The notes: generated from the letters alone by a model not told the origin. A DNA stretch of 64,000 bases from Corallococcus sp. NCRR (GCF_026965535.1 NZ_CP114039.1:7316001-7380000); one strand, 5' to 3'. Shown: positions 44,183 through 52,747, counted from the stretch's first letter. Translations and numbers: made by a program.

Positions 44183-44223
44183 GCGTCGTCTTGTCGTGAC
44201 CGGGTACGGCGCACCTCGTCCGG
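44183..44223 (-). promoter_or_regulatory. Guanidine-III-like (ykkC-III) riboswitch
   Basis: Read on the minus strand from 44223, the 41 bases begin CCGGACGAGG, continue through GCGCCGT and CCCGG, and end CAAGACGACGC. I remember the crystallised guanidine-III aptamer as almost the same. The pseudoknot layout is kept: CCGG pairs with the later CCGG, and GCGCCGT pairs with ACGACGC with one mismatch (C opposite A). It lies 20 bases before the exporter ATG with the ribosome site right after it, suggesting translational control. Confidence 0.75.
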
Positions 44224-44297
44224 GCTCGGAGGCCCCACCCCGGGACCGCCGCACGCGAGGCGGAAGCTAACCGGGATGGTCACCAACCGCTACTGCT

Positions 44298-44768
44298 TCA
44301 GGATTGCTCGTCAGGCAGCAACGTAAGGAGGAGTTCGTCGTCGGGCCCCAGGGGACGCCATCCCGGCGGTGGTGGATTGGCGCGGAGGGCTCGAATGGCC
44401 CGCTCGACCCGCTGCTCGTAGGCATCGGGAGCGTCAGTGGACCAGTAGGCGAGCGCCTTGGCGAGCTGAAATCGGGATTGATCATCCATCTCGGATGGCC
44501 AGCCCCTCGGAAGGCTGTAGGCGAAGTGACGAACGAACACGTCGCGTACGAAACGTGTGACCTGCTTGCTCCGCTCCGCCTCTACAAGCAGTCCACGGAG
44601 GACCTGGACACCCGCGACATCGTCCTTCCCAAGCTCCTCCGCCAGTTCCACGAATGGCATGGCCGGATGCGCCGTGGCGAACGCGGTGAGCGACGTGAAA
44701 CCACGCTCCTGAAGCCGCTCAAGGATGCGGACCTTCCAGTTGCCATTCCAGGAGCGCCCGTCCGTCAT
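44298..44768 (-). CDS. Probable immunity protein (SitI-like position)
   Basis: A 156-residue, mostly helical acidic soluble protein with no signal peptide (LQERGFTSLTAFATAHPAMP, FVELAEELGKDDVAGVQVLR, FQLAKALAYWSTDAPDAYEQ). Its start overlaps the toxin-lipoprotein stop by ATGA (44765-44768). A small cytoplasmic gene coupled to the 3' end of a polymorphic lipoprotein toxin is where myxobacterial immunity genes sit, so I infer immunity. I see no family motif that proves it. Confidence 0.6.
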   Translation of the reverse strand: MTDGRSWNGNWKVRILERLQERGFTSLTAFATAHPAMPFVELAEELGKDDVAGVQVLRGLLVEAERSKQVTRFVRDVFVRHFAYSLPRGWPSEMDDQSRFQLAKALAYWSTDAPDAYEQRVERAIRALRANPPPPGWRPLGPDDELLLTLLPDEQS

Positions 44769-46156
44769 CGTCTGCTCCCTCGAACGAAATTCATGGAGAT
44801 ATCGTGGGTCCGCATCCAGTCCGCCACGATGTCCAGGACCTCGTTGCGGGTCAACCTCTTGCCCGCTTCGACTTCAGCTTTGCGAAGCGCCTTCATGATC
44901 AGCTGATTCCATTCACCGGGCCAGGTGCGCCCCAGCTTCCAGTCACCACCGCCGTGAATGGCCTCGTGGTGCGAACGCTCCAGGCGGACGCAGAACTGGT
45001 CGATATCCAGCGCGCCCTTGAAGCCGCGCTTCTCGAACCACTCCCGGTGCTCTCGAGGCATCACGTGATGCCTCGGCGCTGACGACATTCCGGCCCCTGC
45101 CCTGCCGGTCTCGCGCATGCCACGGACCTCTGGCCCTTCGCCGAGTGCTTCACGGACGCCCTTGGGCAGGTCCTGGCCGCCCTGCGCCATCAGCACCTGT
45201 CCTGCTTGGACGCGGACGGCTGCGCTGACAACTGGCGCGGAGAGGACACCTGCCTGGACAAGCGCCCGCATCCGCTCCACCCACTCCGCGGAGACAACGA
45301 TCCGGGAACCCATCATCACGCCGCCCGACCCCATCACGAGCCCCATGCCAACGGTAACTGGGGCCGCTGGCGGCGGTCGTGGCAGTGACGCCTTCAGCGA
45401 AGACACCAGCGTGAGCATTTCCAGGAGCCGCGCCGCCGCCACGACCTTCCCACCCAGCTCCGCCGATGCGCGGACACCTTCGCGGATGGTCTGGAACTCA
45501 CGCGTGAGAGCACCCATCTGCCCCGGCATCGCAACCAACGCGGGCTCCACCTGCTCTGGCTCCAACGACTGGAGCCGTTTCAAGCTCGGATCGATTTGCC
45601 CCTGCACGCGGGACAGGTCCACGAAGAGCTGCCCCACGCTGTAGAAGGGACACTGCTCGAGCACGGCATCCGCGAGTTGGAGGAAGTCGAGCCACGCGGC
45701 CAGCAACATCACGCTGCCCAGTGCGGCTTCGATGCGCTGGCCTGACATCCGGAGCAGCCCCCGCGCCAGCTCCGCGTCCGTCACCGCCTCCGAAGCTTCC
45801 TCAAACGCCGTGGCGTCCTTGAGCAGGTCCCTGATGCGGGCCACCTGCTCCGAGCCATGCTCAACGTAGCGACTGAAGACACCGCCGTGCCCGCCGATGC
45901 CCGCGTCCCGGTCCTCCAGCCTGTCGACCCCCCGGGCGATGCCATCCAGTGAGGCCTTCACCTCCTGGATGGCAACCCGTACCGCTCGGAACTCCAGGGG
46001 AGGAGCCGCCTCTCCGTCCCCGGTTCGGCCCTGCCATCCGAAACCCGCGCTCACACGCGAGCCTTGATGCAACTCGCGCCCCCGCCCATGCACGGGTGGC
46101 CCGGAGGCACACCCCAGGCACAGCAGCACGACAGTCAGTAGCCAGCGCCCATCCAT
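44765..46156 (-). CDS. TIGR02269/DUF2380-type lipoprotein toxin with nuclease-like C-terminus (SitA-like)
   Basis: A 463-residue lipoprotein: signal peptide LLTVVLLCLGC with an LGC lipobox. The middle (~60-280) is helical and ends in a Gly/Met-rich stretch (VTVGMGLVMGSGGVMMGS). The C-terminal ~110 residues look like an HNH/AHH-type nuclease toxin: HHVMPREHREWF, then SHHEAIHGGGDW and WPGEWNQLIM. TIGR02269 lipoproteins are a paralogous myxobacterial family. SitA toxins, exchanged through outer-membrane fusion, are lipoproteins followed by an immunity gene, and the same arrangement is seen here. ATG 46156 lies 9 bp after the esterase stop. Confidence 0.7.
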   Translation of the reverse strand: MDGRWLLTVVLLCLGCASGPPVHGRGRELHQGSRVSAGFGWQGRTGDGEAAPPLEFRAVRVAIQEVKASLDGIARGVDRLEDRDAGIGGHGGVFSRYVEHGSEQVARIRDLLKDATAFEEASEAVTDAELARGLLRMSGQRIEAALGSVMLLAAWLDFLQLADAVLEQCPFYSVGQLFVDLSRVQGQIDPSLKRLQSLEPEQVEPALVAMPGQMGALTREFQTIREGVRASAELGGKVVAAARLLEMLTLVSSLKASLPRPPPAAPVTVGMGLVMGSGGVMMGSRIVVSAEWVERMRALVQAGVLSAPVVSAAVRVQAGQVLMAQGGQDLPKGVREALGEGPEVRGMRETGRAGAGMSSAPRHHVMPREHREWFEKRGFKGALDIDQFCVRLERSHHEAIHGGGDWKLGRTWPGEWNQLIMKALRKAEVEAGKRLTRNEVLDIVADWMRTHDISMNFVRGSRR

Positions 46157-46164
46157 CAACCGGC

Positions 46165-46926
46165 TCAGAGGCTGTGACTCAAGAGCCACGCGTAGACATC
46201 ATGGCCCGCCGAGCCGTCGTACGTCCGGCCCCAGGAGTCGTGCCCCACGCCGGGATAGAGCGTGAGCACCGCCGCGGGGTTCGCTCGAGGCGAGCAGGTG
46301 TTGTTCATCCGGTTCACCGGATCGATGGAGCCGTAGGGCGACACCGTGCCGTCCGCCTGGCCGTGGAAGGCCCAGACCGGCAGGCCCGCCGCCGCCATGG
46401 GGCAGAGGTTCAGGCTGTTGCCGTTGCCCGCGATGGGCAGCACCGCCGCCAGCTTCGCGTAATGCACCGCCGCGTAGCCCCACGTCTGGATGGCGCCCGC
46501 CGAGACACCCGTCAGGTAGATGCGGTTCACGTCCACCCGGTAGTGCACCTTCGCGTACTCGATGATGGCGTCGATGTCCGCCACCGGGATGAAGGCGTTG
46601 AACCGCTGCGGCGCGATCAGGATGAACGGGAAGTCGCGTCCGTTGCGGATCAGCCTCGGCGGCGCGTTCAGGTTCATGACCTTCTCCAGCGCCGCGGCGC
46701 TGCCGTTGCCCACCTCCCCCGTCCCATGCAGGAAGACCACCAGCGGGAACTCCTCCGTGGGCGAGTCGTCGTACCCTAGCGGCAGGTACTCCCAGTAGCC
46801 GTAGGTCATCCCCGGCACCGTCCCCTGGGGACGCGCCACGATCTCCCCCTGTGCCGCCAGTGCCGCCTGCGCGGAGAACAGCATCCAGCCCACGCACCAC
46901 ATCAACAGCCCACGCTTCGCCGTCAT
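46165..46926 (-). CDS. Secreted alpha/beta-hydrolase esterase (PHB-depolymerase-like)
   Basis: A 253-residue exported hydrolase. The signal peptide is ...WMLFSAQAALAAQ. The fold shows FPLVVFLHGTGEVGNG (oxyanion), the nucleophile in LTGVSAGAIQTWG, an Asp in VWAFHGQADGTV and the His in YPGVGHDSWGRTY, a complete triad. It resembles LpqC/feruloyl-esterase or PHB depolymerase-type peptidase-S9-like enzymes. It probably acts on extracellular polymers. It is immediately upstream of the toxin gene. Confidence 0.82.
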   Translation of the reverse strand: MTAKRGLLMWCVGWMLFSAQAALAAQGEIVARPQGTVPGMTYGYWEYLPLGYDDSPTEEFPLVVFLHGTGEVGNGSAAALEKVMNLNAPPRLIRNGRDFPFILIAPQRFNAFIPVADIDAIIEYAKVHYRVDVNRIYLTGVSAGAIQTWGYAAVHYAKLAAVLPIAGNGNSLNLCPMAAAGLPVWAFHGQADGTVSPYGSIDPVNRMNNTCSPRANPAAVLTLYPGVGHDSWGRTYDGSAGHDVYAWLLSHSL

Positions 46927-47040
46927 GGAGCCTCCTGGAAGGGAGGCTTCACTCTAACAAGACAAATGAGCCATGAACCTGTTAAGCTAGAAAAACACGA
47001 AATAGAAGCAAAGACGCAAATTTTCAGTGGAGGCTTTTCA

Positions 47041-47808
47041 ATGCGGTCCAAGCATTTCGCCGTCGTCGCGGGCATGTCGCTGTTCGCCCTGGGGTTGAGC
47101 GCGCATGCGGCGGAGATCTTCCGCAACACCGGAACGCTCACAGGCTGGAACTCGCTCAACGTGGAGCACAACGGTTCGCTGAAGGAGGTGACCAACGTCG
47201 TCTACGAGGGCTCCACCGCCATCAAGGCCACGCAGGTCTACGACCCGAACTACACCGAGCGCTACCACTCGGAGGTCGTGAAGCACAACGTGTACCGCCG
47301 GGGCGACACGGGCTTCTATGGCTTCATGTTCCGGCTGCAGCAGGACTGGCAGTTCCAGCCTCAGTCCTTCAACATCGCCCAGTTCATCGCGAACTTCTCC
47401 GACACGGGCTGCGATGGCCACATGCCCACCACCATGGTGTGGCTGTCCGGCAACCAGCTCACGACCCGCGTGAAGTACGGCACCGTCTGCGACCAGAAGA
47501 CGACCACCTTCCGCAACCTGGCCACCGTCACCGCCGGCGAGTGGCACAAGGTCGTCATGCAGGTGAAGTGGACCAGCGACAACACCGGCTTCATCAAGCT
47601 GTGGTTCGACGGCGTGAAGGTCCTGGAGCAGTTCAACCTGGCCACCACCGTGGCGGATGACCGGTACCTCCAGTTCCGCGTCGGCCTCTACGCCAATGGC
47701 TGGCACGACAGCGGGTACATGCAAGGCACCCAGGGCACCCGCAGCGTCTGGATTGACGAAATCGCGGCCGGCACCACGTTCGCCGACGCCGACCCATCGC
47801 AGTGGTAG
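47041..47808 (+). CDS. Secreted polysaccharide lyase-like protein
   Basis: A 255-residue exported protein; signal VVAGMSLFALGLSAHA. The mature part is a jelly-roll: YHSEVVKHNVYRRGDTGFYG, FMFRLQQDWQFQPQSF, GEWHKVVMQVKWTSDNTGFI, KLWFDGVKVLEQF and YLQFRVGLYANGWHDSGYM, the concanavalin-like pattern of heparin-lyase/PL20-type and Polysacc_lyase (pfam14099) proteins. It probably degrades an anionic polysaccharide. GGAGG eight bases before the ATG. The preceding ~100 bp (46940-47035) is strikingly AT-rich for this genome and is the likely promoter. Confidence 0.75.
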   Translation: MRSKHFAVVAGMSLFALGLSAHAAEIFRNTGTLTGWNSLNVEHNGSLKEVTNVVYEGSTAIKATQVYDPNYTERYHSEVVKHNVYRRGDTGFYGFMFRLQQDWQFQPQSFNIAQFIANFSDTGCDGHMPTTMVWLSGNQLTTRVKYGTVCDQKTTTFRNLATVTAGEWHKVVMQVKWTSDNTGFIKLWFDGVKVLEQFNLATTVADDRYLQFRVGLYANGWHDSGYMQGTQGTRSVWIDEIAAGTTFADADPSQW

Positions 47809-47816
47809 TCCCGGTG

Positions 47817-47846
47817 GGCGCGGCGAGGTCCTCCCCCCGCCGCGCC
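47817..47846. terminator. Bidirectional terminator between lyase-like and CotH genes
   Basis: GGCGCGGCG (47817-47825) and CGCCGCGCC (47838-47846) form a perfect 9-bp stem with a 12-base loop, in the 45-bp gap between convergent genes. Confidence 0.6.
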
Positions 47847-47853
47847 GCCAACC

Positions 47854-49605
47854 TCACGGCAGCTGTGACTGGAACGCGCCCCAGCGCGTGTGCACCCACT
47901 GCCGGATGTATTCCACCTCCTCCGCGTGGGTCTTGAAGTCCTGGCGCAGGTGCCAGTCCGGGAAGTTGTGGTTGCCTCCCTCGCTCCCCGCCTCCGGCTT
48001 CGCGAAGTTCCGGTACTGCTCCGCCCACCGCGCCTCGTCACGCTGCGCGTTGGGCCCCAGCTCCCGCACGTAGCCGTCGATCATCGCCTGCACCGCGGCC
48101 TCGCTCACCTCGTTCTTCAGGGCCTGGCGGTAGCGGTCGCGCATGGGGCCCGCGATGGCGGGCTCCGCGAGCATCCGCTTGAAGAGCAGGTTGTCCGACG
48201 TATAGGTGGGCCGCGCCGTGGCGCTGGTGCGCGTGGTGTCGTAGTTCTGCCCGAAGCTCGCGTCCAGGTCCCACGGGATGTAGCGCCAGGGGCCGCCCGT
48301 CTTCGGATCGTACGCGTGATAGGCGTTCTTCGCCTGCGAGTCATTGCCCTGGATGAGCGTATTGAAGATCCACCAGTCCTCGTAGTCGCGCGCCTTCAGC
48401 TTCGCGCCGAACTGCTGGCGGAAGGTGTCGTTGCTGGAGTCCGCCACCCACGCGACGAAGTCGTGCAGCGTGCTGAAGTTGCCCGGCGGGTCGCCCTCGT
48501 CCTTCACGAAGCCGACGTCGAGGCTCGCCTTCGTCTGCCCGTTGCGCGTCAGGCGGGAGAAGTTGGCGTCCGCGGTGTCGGCCTTGTAGAGGTCCGAGTC
48601 ATCGTCGATGCCGTTCCACTCCATCAGCCGCTTGTCCACGTGGTCCGCCGCCGTGTAGAGCCCGCGGTACTTGTTGTTCGCGTACACCACCACGCTGAAG
48701 GTGCGGATGCGCACGGCGTTGGGAGACAGCCGGTTCCACAGGTCGAACGCCAGCCGCGAGCGCAGGTAGGAGTTGTCATTGAACGTGGTGATCAGCACCA
48801 CGCGCTTGCGGTCCTTGAAGCCGTCGCCGAAGACGGGCTCGGAGAACAGGTCGTCCTCCGCGAACTTGAGCGTCAGGCTGCGCTTGGGGAACACGCTGGA
48901 CGTGGCCCCGCGGTACTTCGCCTCCATCGTGAAGCGGTGGCCCCGGTACACCACCTCCGCGGGCCGGTAATAGCCAGACGTCAGGCCCACGTCCGGGTCG
49001 AAGAACAGGTGCACCACGGGCAACCCGTACTCCTCCGTGTAGGCCACGGGGTCGACGATGTCGACCTTGCCCGGCGCGTTGTCGTTGTTGGCCACGCCCA
49101 CCTTGAGCGCGCCCGTCTCGCCGGTGGTGCGCTCCTCCAGCGTGAGCATCCACACCGCGCCCTGGTTGAGCGCGGGCGTCCAGCGCAGCGTGGCGGTGGA
49201 CTCGTCGAACGTGGCGCCCGCGGGCAGGTTCTTCACCCCGAAGCGCAGGCTGGCCTCCTTGAGGCCCGTGGCGCACGTCACCTGCGCGCTGAAGGACTCG
49301 CCCTCCAGCACCCAGCGCGGGTCACCCGCCGTGGGCGCGCAAGCCTGTGGGGCCGTGCCGGCGTCCTCGGCTCCCGCGTCCGGCGTCCCGGTGCCCGCGT
49401 CTGTCCCTGGTTCCGTGCCCGCGTCGGAGGAAGGCTGCGTGCCTCCGTCCACCGTGCCCTCGCCGGACTGCGGATGCGTGCCCGCGTCGGAGGCCGTGCC
49501 GGAAGGAGTGTCGTTCGTGGGCGCCTGGGTGTCACCGCCGCACGCCACCAGGGCGAAGCACGCCAGCCCCGCCAGTCCTCGCGTCCACCATCGCCTTGTT
49601 CGCAC
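47854..49605 (-). CDS. CotH-kinase-family secreted lipoprotein
   Basis: A ~583-residue lipoprotein: GLAGLACFALVACGGD with an LVAC lipobox. An Asp/Gly/Thr/Ser linker (~25-90) and a small Ig-like domain (~95-165, LEGESFSAQVTCATG) follow. The CotH kinase-like domain (~190-470) shows KYRGATSSVFPKRSLTLKF, the FNDNSYLRSRLAFDLW region, YRGLYTAADHVDKRLMEW, and PWRYIPWDLDASFGQN with the DLD metal/catalytic motif. CotH proteins phosphorylate secreted proteins at Ser/Thr. I choose GTG 49605 (GGGGGA nine bases upstream) over GTG 49629. Confidence 0.82.
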   Translation of the reverse strand: MRTRRWWTRGLAGLACFALVACGGDTQAPTNDTPSGTASDAGTHPQSGEGTVDGGTQPSSDAGTEPGTDAGTGTPDAGAEDAGTAPQACAPTAGDPRWVLEGESFSAQVTCATGLKEASLRFGVKNLPAGATFDESTATLRWTPALNQGAVWMLTLEERTTGETGALKVGVANNDNAPGKVDIVDPVAYTEEYGLPVVHLFFDPDVGLTSGYYRPAEVVYRGHRFTMEAKYRGATSSVFPKRSLTLKFAEDDLFSEPVFGDGFKDRKRVVLITTFNDNSYLRSRLAFDLWNRLSPNAVRIRTFSVVVYANNKYRGLYTAADHVDKRLMEWNGIDDDSDLYKADTADANFSRLTRNGQTKASLDVGFVKDEGDPPGNFSTLHDFVAWVADSSNDTFRQQFGAKLKARDYEDWWIFNTLIQGNDSQAKNAYHAYDPKTGGPWRYIPWDLDASFGQNYDTTRTSATARPTYTSDNLLFKRMLAEPAIAGPMRDRYRQALKNEVSEAAVQAMIDGYVRELGPNAQRDEARWAEQYRNFAKPEAGSEGGNHNFPDWHLRQDFKTHAEEVEYIRQWVHTRWGAFQSQLP

Positions 49606-49726
49606 CGAGAAGCGTCCCCCTTGCGTCACCGGTCCGTGACAGACCGTGGAGGCAAGGGGTAGTCATCGTGCCGGAGTGCAGACACCCGCGCTCCAGGGTG
49701 ATGTCTCACGCCCGACAGCGTCAACG

Positions 49727-50764
49727 TCAGTACGTCGCGATCAGGCCGACGTGCAGGCTGGAGTACGTCTCCTCGGCCGCTCCACCGTCGTTCCACCCGG
49801 TGAGCGTGCCGGCCCCGGAGAAGCGGTCCTTGAAGTGCGCCAGCCGCCAGGCCACGTCGTAGCCGAACGGCCCCCAGATGTCCCCGGACACGCCCAGCTC
49901 CGCGCTCCAGCCGAAGCTGGACACGGACGTGCCGTAGTCGCGGACCTCCAGCGCGCGCCGTCCCCCGTCCGCGTCCGGCGAGTGCCCCGGCCTGGGCGAC
50001 AGGAGGAGCCCGCCCGACGCGTCCAGCCGCACCGAGCTGAACAGCGGCACGGACAGGTCCAACGCCACGGACGGGAACACGCGGTGCGTGCCGGTCAGCG
50101 GGTTGTCCGTGGACTGCTCCACGTCGAACGCGCGCGTCTGGATGCCCGCGCGCGCGCCCACATAGCCCTGCTGCGGCCGCGTCGTGCCGAAGCGGAAGTA
50201 GTAGCGGTACATCGCCTGCGCGGTGAAGGCCGTGTCCGTGGCGGTCACCTCGCGCACCGGCGTCTGGCCGCCATCCCCGGTGAGCGTCACGTCGGAGCGG
50301 GAGAAGCCCCGCTGCACCGCGACCAGGGCCCCCAGCCCGCGCAGCACCGACGTGGTGTCGCGCGCCAGCGGCAGCACCTCCGCCTCCAGCGCCAGGCCCA
50401 GGTACGGATACGACGATGAGAAGTCCGACGTGTCCCCGAGCTGCTCCTCCTCCGGCAGCCGCTCATACGCGCCGCAGCTGTCCACGCCGGGCCGCGCGCA
50501 GTAGCGCCGCCACGTCGCGGTGAGGGACAGGTTGAGCCGCACCCAGGTGGGCGCGCCCACCTCCGGCTCCGCCTTCGCCTGCGCCTTGCCAGAAGGCCCG
50601 GTGCCCAGCCGCAGCGACAGCCACGCCGGAGACTCCCGGGTGCCATGGAAGGCCGGCGGCGTCAGGACGTCGGAGGCCGCCGCGGCCGGAGCCGACAGGG
50701 CTCCAACGAGGGCCAGGGTCCGCGACAGTCCCGAGAGGACCCTCGCGCTTCGGGTGGTCGTCAT
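49727..50764 (-). CDS. Outer-membrane beta-barrel protein, hypothetical
   Basis: A 345-residue exported protein; signal TLALVGALSAPAAAA. The mature chain alternates amphipathic strands with charged turns (YPYLGLALEAEVLPLARD, TAFTAQAMYRYYFRFG, VFPSVALDLSVPLFSSVRLD, SFGWSAELGVSGD, FGYDVAWRLAHFKDRF) and ends in an aromatic terminal strand (SSLHVGLIATY), the usual BAM signal. Two cysteines (CARPGVDSCG) lie in an early loop. Function unknown. It starts 962 bp downstream of the AI-2E transporter gene region on the same strand, 48 bp gap. Confidence 0.7.
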   Translation of the reverse strand: MTTTRSARVLSGLSRTLALVGALSAPAAAASDVLTPPAFHGTRESPAWLSLRLGTGPSGKAQAKAEPEVGAPTWVRLNLSLTATWRRYCARPGVDSCGAYERLPEEEQLGDTSDFSSSYPYLGLALEAEVLPLARDTTSVLRGLGALVAVQRGFSRSDVTLTGDGGQTPVREVTATDTAFTAQAMYRYYFRFGTTRPQQGYVGARAGIQTRAFDVEQSTDNPLTGTHRVFPSVALDLSVPLFSSVRLDASGGLLLSPRPGHSPDADGGRRALEVRDYGTSVSSFGWSAELGVSGDIWGPFGYDVAWRLAHFKDRFSGAGTLTGWNDGGAAEETYSSLHVGLIATY

Positions 50765-50812
50765 GCGCCGGTCAGGTTCACCCAGCGCCGGGGCGAAGTC
50801 CAGGCTCGGAGC

Positions 50813-51964
50813 TCAGGCGTTCATCACGTGACCCACGCTCGCCGTGGAGGGCACGGGCGCGGGCTGCGGGGTGAGCGAAGGCGAGGAATCCTGGGACACC
50901 ACGGGAGCAGGCTGGGATTCCTGGGCACGACCCAGGAAGTCGCGCCGGTAGATGCGCACCATGGCCATGAAGATGGACGCGATGAGCGGCCCCACCAGCA
51001 GGCCCATCATCCCGAACACCGCCAGCCCGCCGAACATGGACAGGAAGACGAGCAGCGGGTGCAGCGCCATGCGCGAGCCGCACAGCCGGGGGCGGATGAC
51101 GTTGTCGATGCTGCCCACCAGGAAGGTGCCCCACGCGAGCAGGAAGACGCCCTCGCTCACCCGGTTCGCCGCGATGAGGATGACGCCGATGGGCCCCCAC
51201 ACGAGCGCGGTGCCGCCCACCGGCACCAGCGCCACCAGCACCATGGCCGCGCCCCACACCCCGGCGTGCGGCACGCCCGCGATGAGCAGCCCCACGAAGC
51301 CCACCGCGCCCTGCACCAGCGCGGTGACGGTGTTGCCGTAGATGATGGCGTACGCGACGTCCGTGAACTCGTGGGAGAAGGCGTCGAAGTAGCGGCGCTC
51401 CAGGGGGATGAGCCGGGCCACCTCGTTCACCAGACGACGGCCGTCCAGGAAGAAGTAGTACATGGCCACCGTCATCAGGAACATGTTGACGATGAGCTCC
51501 GTGCCGGCGCCCACCACGTCCGCGAGCAGCCCCGCGCCGCCCGACACCGCCGTCATCAGCAGGCGCTCCGTCTCCGAGCTCTCCGGATCGAAGTGCACGT
51601 AGCGGGAGAGGCCCCGGGGCAGGCTGTTGAGGAAGTGGTGGCGCAGGTCCACCTGATCCAGCAGGTCCTGCGCCTGGCCCACGAACTGGAGCACCTCGCG
51701 GGCCACCATCCAGCCCACCAGCGCCAGCGGGGCGAGGATCAGCAGGAACACCGCGAGGGTGGACAGTCCGGCCGTCAGGGACTTGCGGCCCTGGAGCCGC
51801 CGGTCCAAGGAGTCCTGGATGGGCATGAACAGGACGACCAGGAAGCCGCCCAGCAGCACCGGCATCAGGAACGGCAGCAGGATGCGTGAAAAGAGAATCA
51901 GCGCGAGCGCGAACAGCCCCGCGAAAATGAAATTGGACCACCGCTTCGAGTCGCCCGCCGTCAC
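50813..51964 (-). CDS. AI-2E family (PerM-type) transporter
   Basis: A 383-residue integral membrane protein. Predicted helices include FIFAGLFALALILFSRILL, LPFLMPVLLGGFLVVLFMPI, LSTLAVFLLILAPLALVGWM, VNMFLMTVAMYYFFLDG and VFLSMFGGLAVFGMMGLLVG. The family motif region GVWGAAMVLVALVPVGGTALVWGP and FGGLAVFGMMGLLVGPLIAS is clear. Members export AI-2, move sodium/protons, or act as flippase-like permeases, so the substrate is open. A Pro/Ser-rich cytoplasmic tail ends the protein. Start GTG 51964. Confidence 0.88.
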   Translation of the reverse strand: MTAGDSKRWSNFIFAGLFALALILFSRILLPFLMPVLLGGFLVVLFMPIQDSLDRRLQGRKSLTAGLSTLAVFLLILAPLALVGWMVAREVLQFVGQAQDLLDQVDLRHHFLNSLPRGLSRYVHFDPESSETERLLMTAVSGGAGLLADVVGAGTELIVNMFLMTVAMYYFFLDGRRLVNEVARLIPLERRYFDAFSHEFTDVAYAIIYGNTVTALVQGAVGFVGLLIAGVPHAGVWGAAMVLVALVPVGGTALVWGPIGVILIAANRVSEGVFLLAWGTFLVGSIDNVIRPRLCGSRMALHPLLVFLSMFGGLAVFGMMGLLVGPLIASIFMAMVRIYRRDFLGRAQESQPAPVVSQDSSPSLTPQPAPVPSTASVGHVMNA

Positions 51965-52056
51965 CGCCCCACCCCGTCCCCAGACCTGCCGCGCTCAACG
52001 TAGGAACGGATATTCCCACCAGGAAGTCCGCCACTCCCTTCCCCACGAGGCCATCC

Positions 52057-52587
52057 ATGACTTCTGGACGTTTCGCTCCCCTGGCGGCCGTTGCCACGGC
52101 CGTGGTGTCCAGCACCTTCCTGCTGCTCGGTCCCGCCGGCTGTGACGAGAAGAGCCAGGGCGCGGCCTGCACGGACAACTGCCCCACCGTGGAGGGCAAC
52201 TATCCCCTGACGTTCGCCGGGGACGCGGGCCTGCCCGCGGAGTGCGTGAACCTGAACGTGAAGGAGCTGGTGGACGGCGAGGTGCTGAACATCCAGCGCG
52301 GCGAGGGCGGCATGCTCACGGGCACCCTGGCGGGGGTGGCGCTGACGGGCCAGGTGTACGCGAACGGCGCGCTCAACCTGACCGGCCTGCCGCTGCCTGG
52401 CGGCGACGGCGGGGTGAGCACCATCTACACCCTCACCGCGACCCACACCGGCGCAGCCCCGACCGAGGACGGCGGCGTGGGCCCCGGCAGCCTGTCCGGG
52501 AACTTCAACGGCCAGTTCTCGCGCGTCCAGGGGACCAGCGCGCTGAGATGCAACGTGGCGCGCCCCTTCACGGCGACCCGGCAGTGA
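52057..52587 (+). CDS. Secreted lipoprotein-like hypothetical protein
   Basis: A 176-residue exported protein. The signal peptide ends near SSTFLLLGPAGCDEK, a lipobox-like PAGC. The mature part is beta-rich (GNYPLTFAGDAGLPAECVNL, GGMLTGTLAGVALTGQVYA, GSLSGNFNGQFSR) with disulfide-capable cysteines (AACTDNCPT; AECV; LRCN). It may be a small lipocalin-like or Ig-like domain. No family recognised. It is divergent from the AI-2E transporter gene. Confidence 0.7.
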   Translation: MTSGRFAPLAAVATAVVSSTFLLLGPAGCDEKSQGAACTDNCPTVEGNYPLTFAGDAGLPAECVNLNVKELVDGEVLNIQRGEGGMLTGTLAGVALTGQVYANGALNLTGLPLPGGDGGVSTIYTLTATHTGAAPTEDGGVGPGSLSGNFNGQFSRVQGTSALRCNVARPFTATRQ

Positions 52588-52624
52588 AGCCAGGGCCGCC
52601 GGGAGCGGCGCCAGGGAAGACGAA

Positions 52625-52747
52625 CTACTTCTTCTTGCCTTCGGCGGCGGCGGCCTTGGCGGCTTCCTTCTGCTTCTTGATCCGCTTCTTCCAGTGCTGA
52701 CGGATCTTCATCTGCACGCGGCGGTGCTTGCTCTTGCTGTTGGCCAT
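52625..52747 (-). CDS. 40-residue highly basic protein
   Basis: MANSKSKHRRVQMKIRQHWK, then KRIKKQKEAAKAAAAEGKKK: 18 Lys/Arg in 40 residues. ATG 52747 is preceded by AGGAG with eight bases of spacing, and the frame ends in TAG at 52625. It is divided into a basic helix and an Ala/Lys tail, like small ribosomal (bTHX or AURKAIP1/COX24-type) or nucleoid proteins. It is too short for most gene-calling thresholds. The spacing and composition support a real gene; the function is an inference. Confidence 0.7.
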   Translation of the reverse strand: MANSKSKHRRVQMKIRQHWKKRIKKQKEAAKAAAAEGKKK

